Source of the DNA: JBQKLI01 sp012798975
GTDB taxonomy: Bacteria > Bacillota > Clostridia > Tissierellales > Peptoniphilaceae
Length of the DNA stretch: 64,000 nt
Assembly: GCF_052116305.1 (NCBI RefSeq)
Contig: NZ_JBQKLI010000001.1
Coordinates: 124,001 to 188,000 of the forward strand
Direction: 5' to 3'
Position numbers and translations under genes: made by a program. Below, one piece after another: positions 54,024 to 63,166 of the stretch. Every line of letters starts with the position of its first letter. Position 1 is the stretch's first letter. The notes below the pieces were generated by a model. The model had not been told where the DNA came from. It did not search any database and saw nothing but the letters and a program-made list of their open reading frames with translations.

Positions 54024-54290
54024 TTAACCACGGATATTTAATCTTTTGATTAAGTCACGATATCTTTCGATATCCTTAGATTTAAGATAGTTAAGAAGAC
54101 CTCTTCTGTTACCAATCATCTTAAATAATCCCCTACGAGAATGGTGATCACTTTTGTGAGTTTTTAAATGTTCTGTTAAAGAACTGATTCTATAGCTTAA
54201 TAATGCTATTTGAACCTCTGGAGAGCCTGTATCTCCCTCTGCTGTTTTGTACTCATCGATAATTTGTTTTTTTTCTTCTGATGTCATCAT
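54024..54290 (-). CDS. rpsO: 30S ribosomal protein S15
   Basis: Primary 16S rRNA-binding protein of the platform. The 88-residue protein has GDTGSPEVQIALL near 20, the HLKTHKSDHHSRRGL rRNA-contact stretch near 38-52, and a C-terminal YRDLIKRLNIRG. Two adjacent ATGs occur; AGGAGG lies 10 bases before the first. It sits between ribF and pnp in the normal order. Confidence 0.98.
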   Translation of the reverse strand: MMTSEEKKQIIDEYKTAEGDTGSPEVQIALLSYRISSLTEHLKTHKSDHHSRRGLFKMIGNRRGLLNYLKSKDIERYRDLIKRLNIRG

Positions 54291-54326
54291 AATAATGATT
54301 CCTCCTATTAATTTTATTCACCGCTG

Positions 54327-54378
54327 CTGTTGAAAACGTTGAGGACTCGTATAACAACGCAACAGTACAAGTATTATA
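54327..54378 (-). promoter_or_regulatory. candidate rpsO promoter and structured leader
   Basis: A perfect minus-strand TATAAT (plus 54373-54378) lacks a good -35. Downstream, CTGTTG (54327-54332) and CAACAG (54360-54365) pair, with an inner CGTT/AACG stem, making an irregular hairpin shortly before the rpsO ribosome binding site. S15 leaders in Firmicutes often bind S15; I infer a similar role, unproven. Confidence 0.4.
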
Positions 54379-55315
54379 GTAACATATCTGTGTATAGTTG
54401 TAAATCTTTCTTAGAAATATAAATCTTGTCTTTTTCAAGCTGCTGAATCAACTCATTGGCAGATGGAAATCTGTCATTTTCCCTCATATATTCGATGAAA
54501 TACAATTTCTGAGTTTTTCCATAGATATCTTCTGAAAAATCGAATATATACGTTTCAATTTTTTTTTCTACTTCATCAAATGTTTTATTCTCGCCTAATG
54601 CAGTCATAGACAGATAGTGGTTCCCATTGACTTCGCTGATTGTAAAATAGACACCTTCCTTGGGCAAAATATAGTTTTGATTCTCTAAATTTGCTGTGGG
54701 AAAGCCTAGAAGATGTCCTCTCGCTTCTCCATGAACTATTTTTCCTTTTATACTATAGGGTCGGCCAAGGTACCTATTCGCTAATTCAACATTTCCAATT
54801 TCGAGCAGATTTCTTATTAACGTACTTTTTATAAGCTTTTTATCAAGACAAAAGTCATTTATTTCAATAAGTTTAAATTCTTGATCGACATAATGCTCTT
54901 CTAGATAACGAATATCGCCTTCTCCTTTATAACCAAATTTATAATCCCTTCCTACAACGATACCTTTGCATTTTGTTTTTGTAATAATAAAATCAATAAA
55001 CTCTGCCGGAAGCATCTTAGAAAAGTCTATATCAAAATTCTTTACAAAAACAATATCAACTTTTTCTTTTTTTAGAATTTCAATTTTATCTTCCAAAGTC
55101 GTCAACACGAATTTTTTACTGCTCGGATACAGTACCTTGCCAGAATGATCTTTGAAAAGAAGAACTGCACTTTTTAGATTCTTTTTACAAGCTTCATCTA
55201 TCATAGTAGAAATTAATTTGATATGACCTAGATGCAATCCATCAAAATTTCCTAATGCCAGTATAGTCTCTTCTGAATTTTTAATTTTACTATTGTCTAA
55301 CTCAATAATCTTCAT
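54374..55315 (-). CDS. ribF: bifunctional riboflavin kinase/FMN adenylyltransferase
   Basis: Converts riboflavin to FMN and FAD. The 313-residue protein has the N-terminal adenylyltransferase domain (ALGNFDGLHLGHIKLI near 20-35, VVGRDYKFGYKGEGD near 120) and the C-terminal flavokinase domain (GRPYSIKGKIVHGEARG, LGFPTANL near 215). GAGGAAG precedes the ATG. It lies 8 bases after truB in the conserved translation cluster. Confidence 0.96.
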   Translation of the reverse strand: MKIIELDNSKIKNSEETILALGNFDGLHLGHIKLISTMIDEACKKNLKSAVLLFKDHSGKVLYPSSKKFVLTTLEDKIEILKKEKVDIVFVKNFDIDFSKMLPAEFIDFIITKTKCKGIVVGRDYKFGYKGEGDIRYLEEHYVDQEFKLIEINDFCLDKKLIKSTLIRNLLEIGNVELANRYLGRPYSIKGKIVHGEARGHLLGFPTANLENQNYILPKEGVYFTISEVNGNHYLSMTALGENKTFDEVEKKIETYIFDFSEDIYGKTQKLYFIEYMRENDRFPSANELIQQLEKDKIYISKKDLQLYTDMLL

Positions 55316-55323
55316 AACTTCCT

Positions 55324-56208
55324 CTAATGCAATAATTTTTTTACTTTAATAATATTTGAATGGTTGCTTTTTAATACTTCACCGATACCAATAAATTCAT
55401 TCCTGCAGTAGATCAGATTTTGTTCCATTGGATCTAAAGAGGTAGATATTTTTGCTCCATTTAGAATAAGATTATATTTCTCATCGTCTACTTCAATTTT
55501 TGGCAAATGAGACAGTGCCTTTTCCATAGGAAGCATAATATCTTCTATCGATTCTATATTATGCTCAATCTGTTCTAGGGTTAAACAATTATCTATGGAT
55601 ATGCCTGATGAAAGAGTACGCAATAGAAAAGACATAGTGCCGCAGGTATCCATAGAACGAGCAAGATCTTTCAGAAGAGTTCTAATATAGGTGCCTTTAG
55701 AACAACGTATCCGTATAAGAGCTTTATTTTCATATTTACGAAGCAGCTCTGCCTGATAAACTGTAACGCGGATCGATTCGCGAGAAATAATTTCGCCTTT
55801 TCGCGCATATTCATATAACTTTTTACCTTTGATTTTCTTAGCAGAATACATCGGTGGAATCTGCTGGATTTCTTGATTATTTATTTTATCTATTGAAGAT
55901 ATTATTTCATCTCTTGTAGGAATTTTGTCTGAATAATTTAATACTTCTCCCCAGATATCTTCAGTAGCAGTTTCTATTCCGAATGTAATTTCAGCGATAT
56001 ATTCTTTCGGCTGAAGCATCATATAGTCGCTGATTTTAGTTGCTTTTCCGATACAAATAGGCAGTGCGCCTGTGGCATTTGGATCAAGTGTACCGGAATG
56101 GCCGATCTTTTTAGTTTTTAAAATTCCTCTTAATTTTGCAACCACATCATGGGAAGTAAAACCTGTTTCTTTAAAAATTGGCAAAATCCCATTAAGATTT
56201 CCATTCAA
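55324..56208 (-). CDS. truB: tRNA pseudouridine-55 synthase
   Basis: Forms pseudouridine at position 55 in the T loop of tRNAs. The 294-residue protein has GFTSHDVVAKLR near 15-26, the GHSGTLDPNATGALP motif near 36 with the catalytic Asp, and KGTYIRTLLKDLA near 178-190. The start is TTG, overlapping the nrnA stop by 17 bases; no ATG gives the conserved N-terminus. A GAGG lies about 10 bases upstream. Confidence 0.96.
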   Translation of the reverse strand: MNGNLNGILPIFKETGFTSHDVVAKLRGILKTKKIGHSGTLDPNATGALPICIGKATKISDYMMLQPKEYIAEITFGIETATEDIWGEVLNYSDKIPTRDEIISSIDKINNQEIQQIPPMYSAKKIKGKKLYEYARKGEIISRESIRVTVYQAELLRKYENKALIRIRCSKGTYIRTLLKDLARSMDTCGTMSFLLRTLSSGISIDNCLTLEQIEHNIESIEDIMLPMEKALSHLPKIEVDDEKYNLILNGAKISTSLDPMEQNLIYCRNEFIGIGEVLKSNHSNIIKVKKLLH

Positions 56209-57160
56209 TTTCTTCGAACCTCTCTAATAACTTGTTTTTCACTTCTATTAAGCTTCCCTTAATACTGCATCCAGCAGCGAAAGTATGTCCTCCTCCGCCA
56301 AAATCTGCAGCAATCTTACTCACATCAAGATAAGTCTTGCTTCTTAAACTCACTTTAAATTCGTTTTGTATTTTTTCTTTTATCAATACAGAAAGCTCAA
56401 CACCGCCGACATTTTTGTATTCGTTTACTACTTCATCAACTTCCGATATGGTTGAATTATAGTCGGAAGCTTGTTTCAATGTAACAGAGGACAGTACTAA
56501 TTTATTATCAAAATAGAATTCAGATTCCGAAAGTATCTCTATTTTCAATCTTTTGGATTCTATCGATTCGTTTTCATAAAGGTAATACATGATCCTTCTT
56601 TTATCTGCACCGCATTCTATCAACTCGGATGCTGCTTTTAATGTAGAATCTGTAGCTGCTGGATATAAAAAACGTCCTGTATCTGTACAGATCCCTGTAT
56701 AAAGACTATCCATAGAGGACGTGGGAAGCGGAAATTTACCGTGTTTTATTAATTCATATACGATCTCGCATGTTGAGCTGTAGTCGCCTATTACTAAGTT
56801 AATATCGCCATAATATTCATTGCTCTTGTGATGGTCGATATTTATAATTTTAATCGTTGGGTCGTTGAAAAGTATTTCAACATCTCCTAATCGTTCTTTG
56901 TTTGCACAATCTACTGTGATATAGAGATCAATATTGTCTGGAATTTTATCTGTCATTTTGTCCAAACCTTTTAGGAATTTTAGGTATTTTGGAATCTCAT
57001 CTAGTTGAAGCAGGGTAACTTCTTTTCCCATTTTTTCTAAAGAAAGACCTAAACCAATAAGAGAGCCTAAATTATCACCATCTGGACTTAGATGAGAAGA
57101 AAGCAGAATTTTATCTGCTTTCTCGACTTCATTTTCAATCTCATTGAAAATATTATTCAT
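56192..57160 (-). CDS. nrnA: DHH-family phosphoesterase, NrnA-type nanoRNase
   Basis: Degrades short RNA oligonucleotides and/or pAp, finishing RNA decay. The 322-residue protein has SHLSPDGDNLGS near 21-32, the DHH motif (IDHHKSNEYYG) near 106, and the DHHA1 signature GGGHTFAAGCSI near 293-304. ATG at 57160 has AAGGAT about 8 bases upstream; the upstream start at 57190 is rejected for lack of a binding site. It overlaps rbfA by 8 bases. Confidence 0.93.
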   Translation of the reverse strand: MNNIFNEIENEVEKADKILLSSHLSPDGDNLGSLIGLGLSLEKMGKEVTLLQLDEIPKYLKFLKGLDKMTDKIPDNIDLYITVDCANKERLGDVEILFNDPTIKIINIDHHKSNEYYGDINLVIGDYSSTCEIVYELIKHGKFPLPTSSMDSLYTGICTDTGRFLYPAATDSTLKAASELIECGADKRRIMYYLYENESIESKRLKIEILSESEFYFDNKLVLSSVTLKQASDYNSTISEVDEVVNEYKNVGGVELSVLIKEKIQNEFKVSLRSKTYLDVSKIAADFGGGGHTFAAGCSIKGSLIEVKNKLLERFEEIEWKS

Positions 57161-57518
57161 TTTTATGATCCTTATCGTGAATTTCTTCAATCAAATTGTT
57201 GATATGGATACCTCTTTCGGTAGATTCATCTAATTTAAAGACTAATTTCGGTATTTGGCGAAGCTGTACAGCTTTGGCAATTTCTTTTTTGAAGAATCCG
57301 GAAGCTTGTCTAAAACCTTCGAGAGTCTCTTCTTTTTTTGCTTCATCTCCTATAACTGAGATGTATACAGTTGCAAAACTTAAGTCATTTGTAACGTGGA
57401 CTTCCGTAATACCTGTGTTTATCGTATCAATTCTTGGATCCTTTACGTCATTATACAAACTTGTGGATATAATTTTTTTTATTTCAGCTGATATTCTATG
57501 AACTCTTTTATTATTCAT
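57153..57518 (-). CDS. rbfA: ribosome-binding factor A
   Basis: Small-subunit assembly factor that binds near helix 1 of 16S rRNA. The 121-residue KH-like protein shows RISAEIKKIIS near the N-terminus, DPRIDTINTGITEVHVTNDLSFATVYIS as limits 27-54 in the core, and a C-terminal PKLVFKLDESTERG. AGAGG precedes the ATG at short distance. It is next to infB in the usual order. Confidence 0.96.
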   Translation of the reverse strand: MNNKRVHRISAEIKKIISTSLYNDVKDPRIDTINTGITEVHVTNDLSFATVYISVIGDEAKKEETLEGFRQASGFFKKEIAKAVQLRQIPKLVFKLDESTERGIHINNLIEEIHDKDHKNE

Positions 57519-57526
57519 ATTAACCT

Positions 57527-59665
57527 CTATCTTTTTACTTCACTCATGATATAAGCTTCCATTTCATCGCCTTCTTTGATGTCGTTGTAATTTTCTAAAC
57601 CAACACCGCCTTCATAGCCGGTAAGAAGTTCTTTTGCATCATCTTTGAAACGCTTCATGGAAGATACATCTCCTTCAAATACAACTACATTATCCCGTAT
57701 TAATCGAATGGTAGATTGTCTTGTTAATTTTCCATTTGTAACGTACACACCAGCGACGTTTCCAATATGAGGTACTTTGAATACTTGTCTAACAGTAGCA
57801 CGGCCTAAAACTTCCTCTTCAAATTTAGGATCAAGCATACCTTGAATAGCGTTTTTAACATCTTCAATTGCATCGTAAATAACTCGGTACGTTCTAATAT
57901 CGACCCCTTCATGTTTTGCCATATCCATAGCACCCTGAGAAGGTCTAACATTAAACCCGATAATTACAGCTTTAGACGCAGTAGCAAGCATTACGTCAGA
58001 ATCTGTAATTCCTCCTACGGCACCGTGAATGATATTTACCTTTACTTCTTCATTGCTTAATTTATTTAAAGATTGTCTAACAGCGTCTATAGTTCCTTTA
58101 ACATCTGTTTTTACAATAATATTCAAGTCCTTGAGAGCGCCTTCTTCAATTTTTGAGAATAAATCATCAAGAGATATATTATCTCCTTGGTGGATCATTT
58201 CTTCTCTTTGGACATCTCTAACTCTATCTGCATAAGCTCTAGCGGTTTTTTCATCTTCAACTTCGTATAATTTCCCCCCTGCTTCTGGAACTTCAGAAAG
58301 ACCTAAAATTAATACAGGGATTGAAGGACCGGCTTTTTTGATTTTTTTGCCTTTATCATCAAACATAGCACGAACTCGTCCGCTTGCTTGTCCGGATACA
58401 ACTTCATCTCCTAAACGAAGCGTTCCTTTTTCAACTAATACCGTTGCAGTTGGTCCTCTTCCTTTGTCAAGCTGAGCTTCAACAATAGTTCCTACTGCTT
58501 TACGATCTGGATTTGCTTTAAACTCTTCCATATCGGATACCATCAGGATCATCTCTAAAAGATCATCGATTCCATCACCTGTTTTGGCAGATACTGGAAC
58601 GATTATGGCATCTCCGCCCCATTCATCCGGCATTAGACCGTTGTCAGCCAGCTCTTGTTTAATACGCGCATCATTCGCATCTGGCTTATCCATCTTGTTT
58701 ACAGCTACAATAATCGGCACTTCCGCCGCTTTTGCGTGATTGATCGCTTCTATGGTTTGAGGCATAACACCATCGTCAGCAGCTACTACTAAAATAGCAA
58801 TATCTGTTACCTGTGCTCCTCTAGAACGCATAGCAGTAAAGGCTTCGTGGCCCGGAGTATCTAAAAACACAATTTTGTTTCCATCTATATTTACAGTATA
58901 AGCCCCTATATGCTGAGTGATTCCTCCAGCTTCGCCGCTTGTAACATGGGCTTTACGTATTCTATCTAATAATGAAGTCTTGCCGTGATCAACATGGCCC
59001 ATAACTGTAATTACCGGAGGTCTTGGTTTTAATGTTTCTTCCGCATCTTCGTAATCTAAATCGAAATCAGATTTAACTTCTTCCGGTTCTTTTAATGCAA
59101 CTTTTTTATTAAATTCATCAGCTATTAACTCTGCAGTATCAAAATCAACATCTTGATTTTGATTGGCCATAATTCCTAGCTGTATCAATTTTGAAATTAA
59201 TTGAGTAACAGATACATTTATCGCTTCCGCTAAGTCTTTTACTGATATAGATGCTGGTATATACGTCACATCTGACTCTTCTTTTTGTTTCTTATTTTGT
59301 TTTTCTTCTGAAGCCTGGTTGGTAGAAGCATTCTTGTTTTTTTGTTTCGACTGTTTATGTCTTTGTTTATTTCGTTTGGAAGAATTGGATTTTTGTTTTG
59401 ACTTTTCTTTCTTTTGAGTATCTGCTTTCTTCTCATTGTCTGCATTCTTTTTATTTTCTGCTTTTTTAGCAGGTTCTTTCTCCGATTTTTCCTCAACAGA
59501 ATTAAACTTTTTAGATAATTCCTCTTTCGCTAATTGATAGCTTTCATCATCTAATGCTGCCATATGGCTTGTGATTTTAAAACCTAACTCATTTAGCTCA
59601 GAAACAGCTTCTTTTGCAGGAATATTCAGCTCTTTGGCTAATTCATAAACTCTTATTTTCTTCAT
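57527..59665 (-). CDS. infB: translation initiation factor IF-2
   Basis: GTPase that places initiator tRNA in the ribosome. The 712-residue protein starts with an IF2-N domain (KKIRVYELAKELN), has a Lys/Gln/Asn-rich linker (about 60-135), a second IF2-N module (SISVKDLAEAINVS), and the GTPase domain with GHVDHGKTSL near 224, DTPGHEAF and NKMDKPDAN, then domains II-IV. ATG at 59665 has AGGAGG upstream; the earlier start at 59689 lies before that site. Confidence 0.98.
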   Translation of the reverse strand: MKKIRVYELAKELNIPAKEAVSELNELGFKITSHMAALDDESYQLAKEELSKKFNSVEEKSEKEPAKKAENKKNADNEKKADTQKKEKSKQKSNSSKRNKQRHKQSKQKNKNASTNQASEEKQNKKQKEESDVTYIPASISVKDLAEAINVSVTQLISKLIQLGIMANQNQDVDFDTAELIADEFNKKVALKEPEEVKSDFDLDYEDAEETLKPRPPVITVMGHVDHGKTSLLDRIRKAHVTSGEAGGITQHIGAYTVNIDGNKIVFLDTPGHEAFTAMRSRGAQVTDIAILVVAADDGVMPQTIEAINHAKAAEVPIIVAVNKMDKPDANDARIKQELADNGLMPDEWGGDAIIVPVSAKTGDGIDDLLEMILMVSDMEEFKANPDRKAVGTIVEAQLDKGRGPTATVLVEKGTLRLGDEVVSGQASGRVRAMFDDKGKKIKKAGPSIPVLILGLSEVPEAGGKLYEVEDEKTARAYADRVRDVQREEMIHQGDNISLDDLFSKIEEGALKDLNIIVKTDVKGTIDAVRQSLNKLSNEEVKVNIIHGAVGGITDSDVMLATASKAVIIGFNVRPSQGAMDMAKHEGVDIRTYRVIYDAIEDVKNAIQGMLDPKFEEEVLGRATVRQVFKVPHIGNVAGVYVTNGKLTRQSTIRLIRDNVVVFEGDVSSMKRFKDDAKELLTGYEGGVGLENYNDIKEGDEMEAYIMSEVKR

Positions 59666-59678
59666 ATATAGCTTCCTC

Positions 59679-59954
59679 CTATTTCGCATTCACGTTTTTT
59701 ACATAATCTTTTATCTCCTCATATAAATTTTGCGTGATTTCAGTTTTTAATGCGTGTTCTAACTTATGGTTCTTTTGTGCTAATTCAATACAGGAAGGAT
59801 CTTTGCAGATATAAGCTCCTCGGCCGTTCTTTTTACCGGTCGGGTCTGCTAATACTCCTTCTTCTTTATTATTGACTATTCTTATGAGATCATTCTTAGC
59901 CTTGTTTTCTCCGCAGGCTATACATTTTCGCATAGGAATTTTTTTATTCTTCAT
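59679..59954 (-). CDS. ylxR: YlxR family RNA-binding protein
   Basis: Small protein encoded between nusA and infB in most Firmicutes; relatives bind RNA and have been linked to RNase P and to gene regulation. The 91-residue protein has RKCIACGENKAKNDLIRI near 9-26 and GRGAYICKDPSCIELA near 44-59. It overlaps nusA by 11 bases. The L7Ae-like ylxQ gene that usually follows is absent. Confidence 0.93.
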   Translation of the reverse strand: MKNKKIPMRKCIACGENKAKNDLIRIVNNKEEGVLADPTGKKNGRGAYICKDPSCIELAQKNHKLEHALKTEITQNLYEEIKDYVKNVNAK

Positions 59955-61125
59955 TTTCAGCCTCGCCTAAATCTATCATTTCTTCTAATTTGGAAAGCTG
60001 ATCGGAAATTGTATTGTCCATATCTGAAGCAGAGTTTAGGTACCCTTCTTCTCCTTCATATTGAACCTCGATAGCTCCATTCTCAATTTCATTTTGATAT
60101 TGTTCATTTCCTTTAATATCAATTTTCCAGCCTGTTAGCTTAGCAGCTAATCTAGCATTTTGACCTTCTTTTCCGATCGCTAATGATAATTGATCTTCCG
60201 GTACTATAACTCTTGCATTTTTATTTTTTTCATCAATAAATACTGATTCTACAGTTGATGGACTTAAACTATTTGCTAAAAACACTTTAATATCTTTGTC
60301 ATAGACAATAATATCTAATTTTTCTCCCCGTAATTCATCAACAAGGGCTTTAACTCTTGTACCTTTAAATCCAACACAGGCTCCTACTGGATCAATGTTT
60401 TCATCCTTTGTAAAAACAGCCAGTTTCGTTCTAGAACCTGCTTCTCTGGCTATAGAAAAGATTTCTACAACACCGTCGCTGATTTCTGGAACTTCCAATT
60501 CAAGAAGTCTCTTTACAAGACCGGCGTCCGTACGAGATAAAATAACTTGGGCGCCTTTAGTCGTATTCTTTACTTCTTTAATGAAGAGTTTTACTCGATC
60601 ATTAATTTTATAATTTTCTGTTTTAATCTGCTCCGCAGGAGGTACAACTCCTTCTACCCGGCCTAGGTCTATATATAGACTTCCCCTGTCGATTCGTTGA
60701 ATCGTACCTGTAATCATTTCTTTTTCCCGGTCAATAAATTCATTATAGATAATGTCCCGCTCAGCATCTTTAATTTTTTGTATCACAATATTTCTAGCAG
60801 TCTGGGCTGCTATTCTTCCAAAATCACCGGGTGTAACTTCTATACTGATTTCATCTCCCAGCTCCACATTTGACCTGATCTTTTGGGCTTCTCCAATATT
60901 TATTTGACCGATTGGATCCTCTACAGATTCTACAATTTCTTTAATAGCAAACACTTTAATTTTCCCTGTGTCGCGGTCAATTTCAACTGAAACATTCTCT
61001 CTGTCGTCGTAATTTTTTCCGTAACTTTTTATAAGTGCTTTTTCCAAGGCATCAAAAATTATCTCTCTTGGAATACCTTTTTCCGATTCAATTTCTTCTA
61101 ATGCTCTTATAAATTCCTGATTCAT
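59944..61125 (-). CDS. nusA: transcription termination/antitermination factor NusA
   Basis: RNA polymerase-associated pausing and termination factor. The 393-residue protein has the N-terminal polymerase-binding domain (1-130), an S1 domain (TGTIQRIDRGSLYIDLG near 138), and two KH domains (PVGACVGFKGTRVKAL near 250, LSLAIGKEGQNARLAAKLTG near 317). The acidic C-terminus is short, as usual in Firmicutes. It lies between rimP and ylxR. Confidence 0.97.
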   Translation of the reverse strand: MNQEFIRALEEIESEKGIPREIIFDALEKALIKSYGKNYDDRENVSVEIDRDTGKIKVFAIKEIVESVEDPIGQINIGEAQKIRSNVELGDEISIEVTPGDFGRIAAQTARNIVIQKIKDAERDIIYNEFIDREKEMITGTIQRIDRGSLYIDLGRVEGVVPPAEQIKTENYKINDRVKLFIKEVKNTTKGAQVILSRTDAGLVKRLLELEVPEISDGVVEIFSIAREAGSRTKLAVFTKDENIDPVGACVGFKGTRVKALVDELRGEKLDIIVYDKDIKVFLANSLSPSTVESVFIDEKNKNARVIVPEDQLSLAIGKEGQNARLAAKLTGWKIDIKGNEQYQNEIENGAIEVQYEGEEGYLNSASDMDNTISDQLSKLEEMIDLGEAENEE

Positions 61126-61144
61126 TAATATACACCTGTCCTAG

Positions 61145-61612
61145 TTAAAATAATGATAGTATAATACTAGAAATCTTTTCTCTTTCTATACAGATTTCCT
61201 TGTTTTTCTTCGTTTCTATGTGGATATTATCTTCATTGAAATCTTTTAAGATTCCCAACCACTCTTTTTTTCCATTCAAAGGCATATATAGTCTCACAAC
61301 TACCTTCTTGTCTAAATTACGTCTATAGTCTTTAGGATAGCGGAATTCCCGTTCGATTCCTGGAGTAGATACTTCTAAGTAATAGGATTCGCTTATAGGA
61401 TCTGTCCGATCCAGCTCATCGCTTATAACTGAGCTTGCTTTTTCGCAGTCTTCAACAGTGACTAGTTCGTCGCTTATATTATCGATATAGAAACGCAGTA
61501 CATTTCCCATTGATTCAGGTTGGTACTCTACTTCAACTATTTCATATCCTAATGATTTAAGCATTTTACCAAAGTGATTACTGCACCACTGCAAAAGATT
61601 TTTATTCTCCAT
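61145..61612 (-). CDS. rimP: ribosome maturation factor RimP
   Basis: Needed for 30S maturation. The 155-residue protein has GYEIVEVEYQPESMGNVLRFYID in its N-terminal domain (residues about 21-43), VEDCEKASSVISDELD, and YYLEVSTPGIEREF near 85-98. ATG at 61612 has AGGAGG 7 bases upstream; a longer in-frame opening to 61741 runs across a terminator and is rejected. RimP usually follows polC; here the gene upstream on this strand belongs to the floA operon. Confidence 0.95.
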   Translation of the reverse strand: MENKNLLQWCSNHFGKMLKSLGYEIVEVEYQPESMGNVLRFYIDNISDELVTVEDCEKASSVISDELDRTDPISESYYLEVSTPGIEREFRYPKDYRRNLDKKVVVRLYMPLNGKKEWLGILKDFNEDNIHIETKKNKEICIEREKISSIILSLF

Positions 61613-61697
61613 ATAAATTCCTCCTAATCGAATCCTAAACAAGCTTTTAAAATATAAAAGCATCTTAACTGCCAATCGGTAAACTTTTGATAAATGG

Positions 61698-61728
61698 ACA
61701 ATAAAGAAGAGTGGGATACCCCCACTCT
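61698..61728 (-). terminator. terminator of the nfeD-floA operon
   Basis: AGAGTGGG (61708-61715) pairs perfectly with CCCACTCT (61721-61728), 5-base loop, followed on the minus strand by TCTTTATTGT. It separates the floA operon from rimP. Confidence 0.78.
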
Positions 61729-61784
61729 CTCCATTTCTCAAATTTATCTAATAATATTATATCAAAATTATGCGATTCTATCAA

Positions 61785-62180
61785 CTATTTACGGAGACTT
61801 TTAGGTTTAGACAGGAGTTCATAGTAAAGAAACATTTCTTTAGGAGAGGGTTTATCCTTTTTGCCATCCTTTTTCTCAACCATTATGCTGTCTTTGTTGC
61901 CTTGCAGCTTTCTGTCTGCCGAAGGTTTATCCTTTTTCTCCACAATATCCCATGAAATTTCTTTTGCTGCTGGAAATTGTTTTTTTATAATTTCTTTTCC
62001 CTTTTGTTCTGCCGGTTTCTTAGTCTCTTCATCGAGATCTGTGAAATACTTTTTAAGATCTCTTTCTCTAAATTCAAAAAATTTTGATTTTTTGCTCTGT
62101 TTCTGCTTATTTTGGGGTCTCCTTGAAATTTTTGAAAATATGACATAAGCTCCGATCGCTATAAGCAAAAGATCTAACAT
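61785..62180 (-). CDS. hypothetical membrane-anchored Lys-rich protein downstream of floA
   Basis: No named family is recognised. The 131-residue protein has one N-terminal hydrophobic segment (about 2-16, LDLLLIAIGAYVIF) followed by a strongly charged, Lys/Glu/Pro-rich tail with short repeated KKDKPS motifs, probably cytoplasmic and partly disordered. It lies 5 bases after the floA stop, so it is cotranscribed; a role at FloA membrane assemblies is a guess from location. Confidence 0.7.
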   Translation of the reverse strand: MLDLLLIAIGAYVIFSKISRRPQNKQKQSKKSKFFEFRERDLKKYFTDLDEETKKPAEQKGKEIIKKQFPAAKEISWDIVEKKDKPSADRKLQGNKDSIMVEKKDGKKDKPSPKEMFLYYELLSKPKSLRK

Positions 62181-62185
62181 CAGAA

Positions 62186-63166
62186 CTAATCCTCCTTATT
62201 CGTAGTTTCATTTGAATCTGCGAAAGATTCTCTCATTTTAGTATCCGATACAATATTATTTAAATTATAATAATCTAAAACTCCTAAATTCCCATTTTTC
62301 AGCGCATCAGCTATTGCTAATGGTACCTTAGATTCTGCTTCTACAACTTTAGCTCTCATACTGCGGACTTCTGCTATCATTTCCTGTTCTTTCGCTACAG
62401 CCATAGCACGGCGCTCTTCCGCTTTTGCTTGAGCAATTCTCTTATCTGCTTCTGCCTGATCTGTCATAAGCTTAGCTCCGATATTTCTTCCGACATCGAT
62501 ATCCGCAATATCTATAGACAGGATTTCAAAAGCAGTTCCCGAATCCAGACCTTTAGTTAAAACAGTTTTTGAGATCGAATCTGGATTTTCTAGAACATCT
62601 TTGTGGCTTTTAGCAGATCCGACCGTTGTAACTATACCTTCTCCTACTCTGGCTATAATCGTTTCCTCTCCTGCACCGCCGACTAAACGATCGATATTCG
62701 CTCTAACAGTGACCTTTGCTTTTGCTAAAAGTTCTATACCGTTTATAGCTACAGCTGAAATCTGCGGTGTTTCGATAACCTTAGGATTAACCGAAACCTG
62801 TACAGCCTCTAAAACATTTCTGCCAGCTAGATCAATAGCGGCCGCTCTCTCAAATTCCAATGGTATCTCTGCTCTTTGAGCTGCAATAAGAGCGTCTACC
62901 AATGTATTAACATTCCCCCCGGCTAAATGATGAGCTTCCAATTCATTTGTGCTGAGAACCAAACCCGCTTTCGTAGCCTTAATTAATGGGTTAATGATTT
63001 TGCTAGGTGTAACTCTTCTTAATCTCATTCCGATAAGATTAGAGATTTTCACTTTTACGCCAGAGAAAAATGCTGTGATCCATAATCCCACTGGAACCAT
63101 TGTGAAAAGAATTCCTAAAAATATAAGAATTATAAACGCGATTAAAATAATAAATACTAATTCCAT
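62186..63166 (-). CDS. floA: flotillin-like protein FloA
   Basis: Scaffold of functional membrane microdomains. The 326-residue protein has an N-terminal membrane-inserting segment (about 2-35), an SPFH-like domain with SAVAINGIELLAKAKVTVRAN, and a C-terminal coiled region rich in Ala-Glu repeats (RIAQAKAEERRAMAVAKEQE as an example), ending before an acidic tail. AAGGAGG precedes the ATG. It pairs with nfeD upstream, as in Bacillus yqeZ-yqfA. Confidence 0.95.
   Translation of the reverse strand: MELVFIILIAFIILIFLGILFTMVPVGLWITAFFSGVKVKISNLIGMRLRRVTPSKIINPLIKATKAGLVLSTNELEAHHLAGGNVNTLVDALIAAQRAEIPLEFERAAAIDLAGRNVLEAVQVSVNPKVIETPQISAVAINGIELLAKAKVTVRANIDRLVGGAGEETIIARVGEGIVTTVGSAKSHKDVLENPDSISKTVLTKGLDSGTAFEILSIDIADIDVGRNIGAKLMTDQAEADKRIAQAKAEERRAMAVAKEQEMIAEVRSMRAKVVEAESKVPLAIADALKNGNLGVLDYYNLNNIVSDTKMRESFADSNETTNKED

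Noticed and set aside
54253..54438. 61-codon frame between ribF and rpsO
   Set aside because: It overlaps the ribF end, the leader and the rpsO start in another frame and shows no family features.
59266..59496. 76-codon Lys/Arg/Asn-rich frame inside infB
   Set aside because: It is a frame-shifted reading of the low-complexity IF-2 linker.
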